A DNA stretch of 39,946 nucleotides, taken from the NCBI GenBank assembly GCA_036444215.1, contig JAZGAA010000020.1, positions 1 through 39,946 on the forward strand, read 5' to 3'. The notes beneath the pieces are model-generated. The model searched no databases and had not been told where the DNA came from. It worked only from the letters and a program-made list of their open reading frames with translations. The position numbers and the translations under genes were made by a program. This document shows, piece after piece, positions 38,980 to 39,946 of this stretch. Position 1 is the stretch's first letter; each line of letters opens with the position of its first letter. The DNA comes from CAJVXI01 sp036444215. Its GTDB lineage: Bacteria; Patescibacteriota; Minisyncoccia; UBA6257; UBA9933.

Positions 38980-39053
38980 GGGCGCGTAGCTCAATTGGTT
39001 AGAGCGTCTCGTTTACACCGAGAAGGTACGAGGTTCGAATCCTCGCGCGCCCA
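38980..39053 (+). tRNA. tRNA-Val (anticodon TAC)
   Basis: The acceptor stem is GGGCGCG/CGCGCCC. The anticodon stem-loop TCTCG-TTTACAC-CGAGA gives TAC. The T-arm is CGAGG-TTCGAAT-CCTCG. The discriminator is A with no encoded CCA. Confidence 0.97.
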
Positions 39054-39064
39054 CATTTGAATAA

Positions 39065-39136
39065 GGGCGCATAGCTCAGTGGTAGAGCGCGTCGTTGACA
39101 TCGACGAGGCCGGAAGTTCGATCCTTCCTGCGCCCA
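39065..39136 (+). tRNA. tRNA-Val (anticodon GAC)
   Basis: The acceptor stem is GGGCGCA/TGCGCCC. The anticodon stem-loop CGTCG-TTGACAT-CGACG gives GAC. The T-arm is GGAAG-TTCGATC-CTTCC. It lies 11 nt after tRNA-Val(TAC), so the two are probably co-transcribed. Confidence 0.97.
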
Positions 39137-39155
39137 CTAGAATTTATTTATTTAG

Positions 39156-39164
39156 TTATCCACA
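39156..39164 (+). promoter_or_regulatory. Single consensus DnaA box
   Basis: TTATCCACA matches the DnaA-box consensus exactly. I found no second copy in the window, so it is not evidence of an origin and may be chance or a regulatory site. Confidence 0.4.
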
Positions 39165-39194
39165 GTTGTAATACTTTTTTCTCATATTTTGAGG

Positions 39195-39258
39195 TATAAT
39201 AGATAATAAAGTAATCTCAAAAGGTCGAAAACTGTGAATTTATCGCGAAATTTCGCGA
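39195..39258 (+). promoter_or_regulatory. Promoter and leader of the MscS-like gene
   Basis: TATAAT (39195-39200) is followed by AAAGGTCGA (39220-39228) and the perfect 16-bp palindrome TCGCGAAATTTCGCGA (39243-39258), 17 nt before the ATG. The -35 is weak. The palindrome could be an operator or a leader hairpin. Confidence 0.55.
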
Positions 39259-39275
39259 AAAATAGTATTTAATTT

Positions 39276-39946
39276 ATGATAATTCAAAATTGGACAGATG
39301 TAGTTGTAGGTTCGCTTCAAAATCTATGGGGAACAGTAGCGGGGTTTTTGCCGTCACTTATAGGAGCTTTAATAATAATTATTATTGGCTTGATAGTGGC
39401 AGCTGTATTGGCCTCTTTAGTTGAGCGATTAATTGGCGCTCTTAAGATAGATTCACTTCTTAAGACGCTTCGTTTAAGTCCTTATTTTGAACGAGCTGGT
39501 CTTCAGATGAATGCGGGTCGGTTTCTGGGCCGTTTAGTTTATTGGTTTTTGGTTATCGCCTTTATTTTGGCAGCTTCTGATATTTTAGGATTTTGGGCGC
39601 TTTCAGGTTTCTTAACAGACGTCTTACTTTATATCCCGAATATTATTATTGCTGTTTTGATAATGTTGGCGGCAGTGGTCTTAGGAAGTTTCCTGCGTTC
39701 ATTGGTCAGGTCTTCGGTAACCGCATCTAAACTACACGCTTCAAAATTTTTAGGAACTCTTACTTGGTGGTCAGTAATAGTTTTCGGTCTTCTTGCTGCT
39801 TTAACTCAGCTTGGCATTGCCGTTGCTATTATTAATACATTGATTACTGGTTTGATTGCTATGATTGCTTTGGCTGGCGGTATTGCTTTCGGGTTGGGCG
39901 GCAAAGATTATGCTGCTTCTCTTATAGAAAAACTTAAACGAGAAAC
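39276..39946 (+). CDS. MscS-like small-conductance channel / conserved TM-helix protein (partial)
   Basis: The gene runs off the window after 223 codons. It starts MIIQNWTDVVVGSLQNLWG. It shows four to five TMs, including one at about 26-48 (LIGALIIIIIGLIVAAVLASL), one near 85-105, one near 120-140, one near 155-180 and a final hydrophobic segment (LITGLIAMIALAGGIAFGLGGKDYAASLI). The last segment fits the pore helix of MscS relatives and the 'TM_helix' repeat family common in CPR. Gating by membrane tension is inferred from the family. The soluble C-terminal domain is outside the window. Confidence 0.75.
   Translation, partial: MIIQNWTDVVVGSLQNLWGTVAGFLPSLIGALIIIIIGLIVAAVLASLVERLIGALKIDSLLKTLRLSPYFERAGLQMNAGRFLGRLVYWFLVIAFILAASDILGFWALSGFLTDVLLYIPNIIIAVLIMLAAVVLGSFLRSLVRSSVTASKLHASKFLGTLTWWSVIVFGLLAALTQLGIAVAIINTLITGLIAMIALAGGIAFGLGGKDYAASLIEKLKRE

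Noticed and set aside
39156..39164. Replication origin
   Set aside because: Only one DnaA box is present and no dnaA, dnaN or AT-rich repeat cluster lies nearby.

Overview
This window looks like a chromosomal segment from a Candidate Phyla Radiation (Patescibacteria) bacterium, most likely of the Parcubacteria type. I infer this from gene content and DNA style, without a database search. The DNA is AT-rich and uses the standard code. Most genes lack a Shine-Dalgarno sequence, and several have a -10 box 6-9 nt before the ATG, which implies leaderless mRNAs. Other typical signs are a tandem set of small TrbC/VirB2-like pilins, a cupin-type glucose-6-phosphate isomerase relative, RNase J with RNase Y, a membrane pyrophosphatase and many 'word-repeat' intergenic spacers. 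No IS element, prophage or CRISPR array was seen.

Layout. 1-4.6 kb (+): tatA, a 1029-residue secreted and membrane-anchored surface protein, an ECF-like sigma factor and a probable membrane anti-sigma partner. 4.6-6.6 kb (-): HU and RNase Y. 6.6-14.1 kb (+): phosphoglycerate mutase, a small holin-like membrane protein, SecG, an anchored peptide-binding protein, a GPI-like cupin, tRNA-Leu(CAG), RNase J and TrpS. 14.1-24.6 kb (-): D-lactate-type dehydrogenase, ZIP transporter, ClpP, a sodium/solute symporter, a roughly 230-bp inverted-repeat element, H+-pyrophosphatase, NusA, PNPase, a NYN nuclease and ribosomal protein S15. 24.8-27.4 kb (+): a XerC/D-like recombinase, then (after tRNA-Leu(TAG) on the minus strand) an SPFH/small membrane protein operon with a consensus promoter, structured leader, true SD sequences and a strong terminator. 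27.5-34.7 kb (-): six pilin-like genes, a tethered family-1 solute-binding protein, GyrA, a small membrane protein and a degenerate metallo-beta-lactamase-fold protein. 34.8-39.9 kb (+): ribosomal protein S1, an unknown zinc-knuckle protein in a hairpin-rich unit, FtsH, three tRNAs (Ile-TAT, Val-TAC, Val-GAC) and the start of an MscS-like channel.

How the genes fit together. The window is rich in RNA decay and transcription genes (rny, rnj, pnp, NYN, nusA, S1), in envelope and secretion genes (TatA, SecG, pilins, FtsH, SPFH) and in a minimal energy set (gpmI, GPI-like, D-LDH, H+-PPase).

The most unusual signals are non-coding. They are: a perfect consensus promoter for RNase Y whose -10 forms a palindrome with the gpmI -10; a leader motif AAAGGTCGA at three loci; short palindromes inserted in frame in xerC and nusA; the 230-bp inverted-repeat element; and a five-hairpin stretch after the zinc-knuckle gene that carries an anti-SD-like ACCTCCTTT. 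Many ATG starts given here are shorter than the longest open frame, because the longest frames begin at TTG or GTG inside promoters or hairpins.
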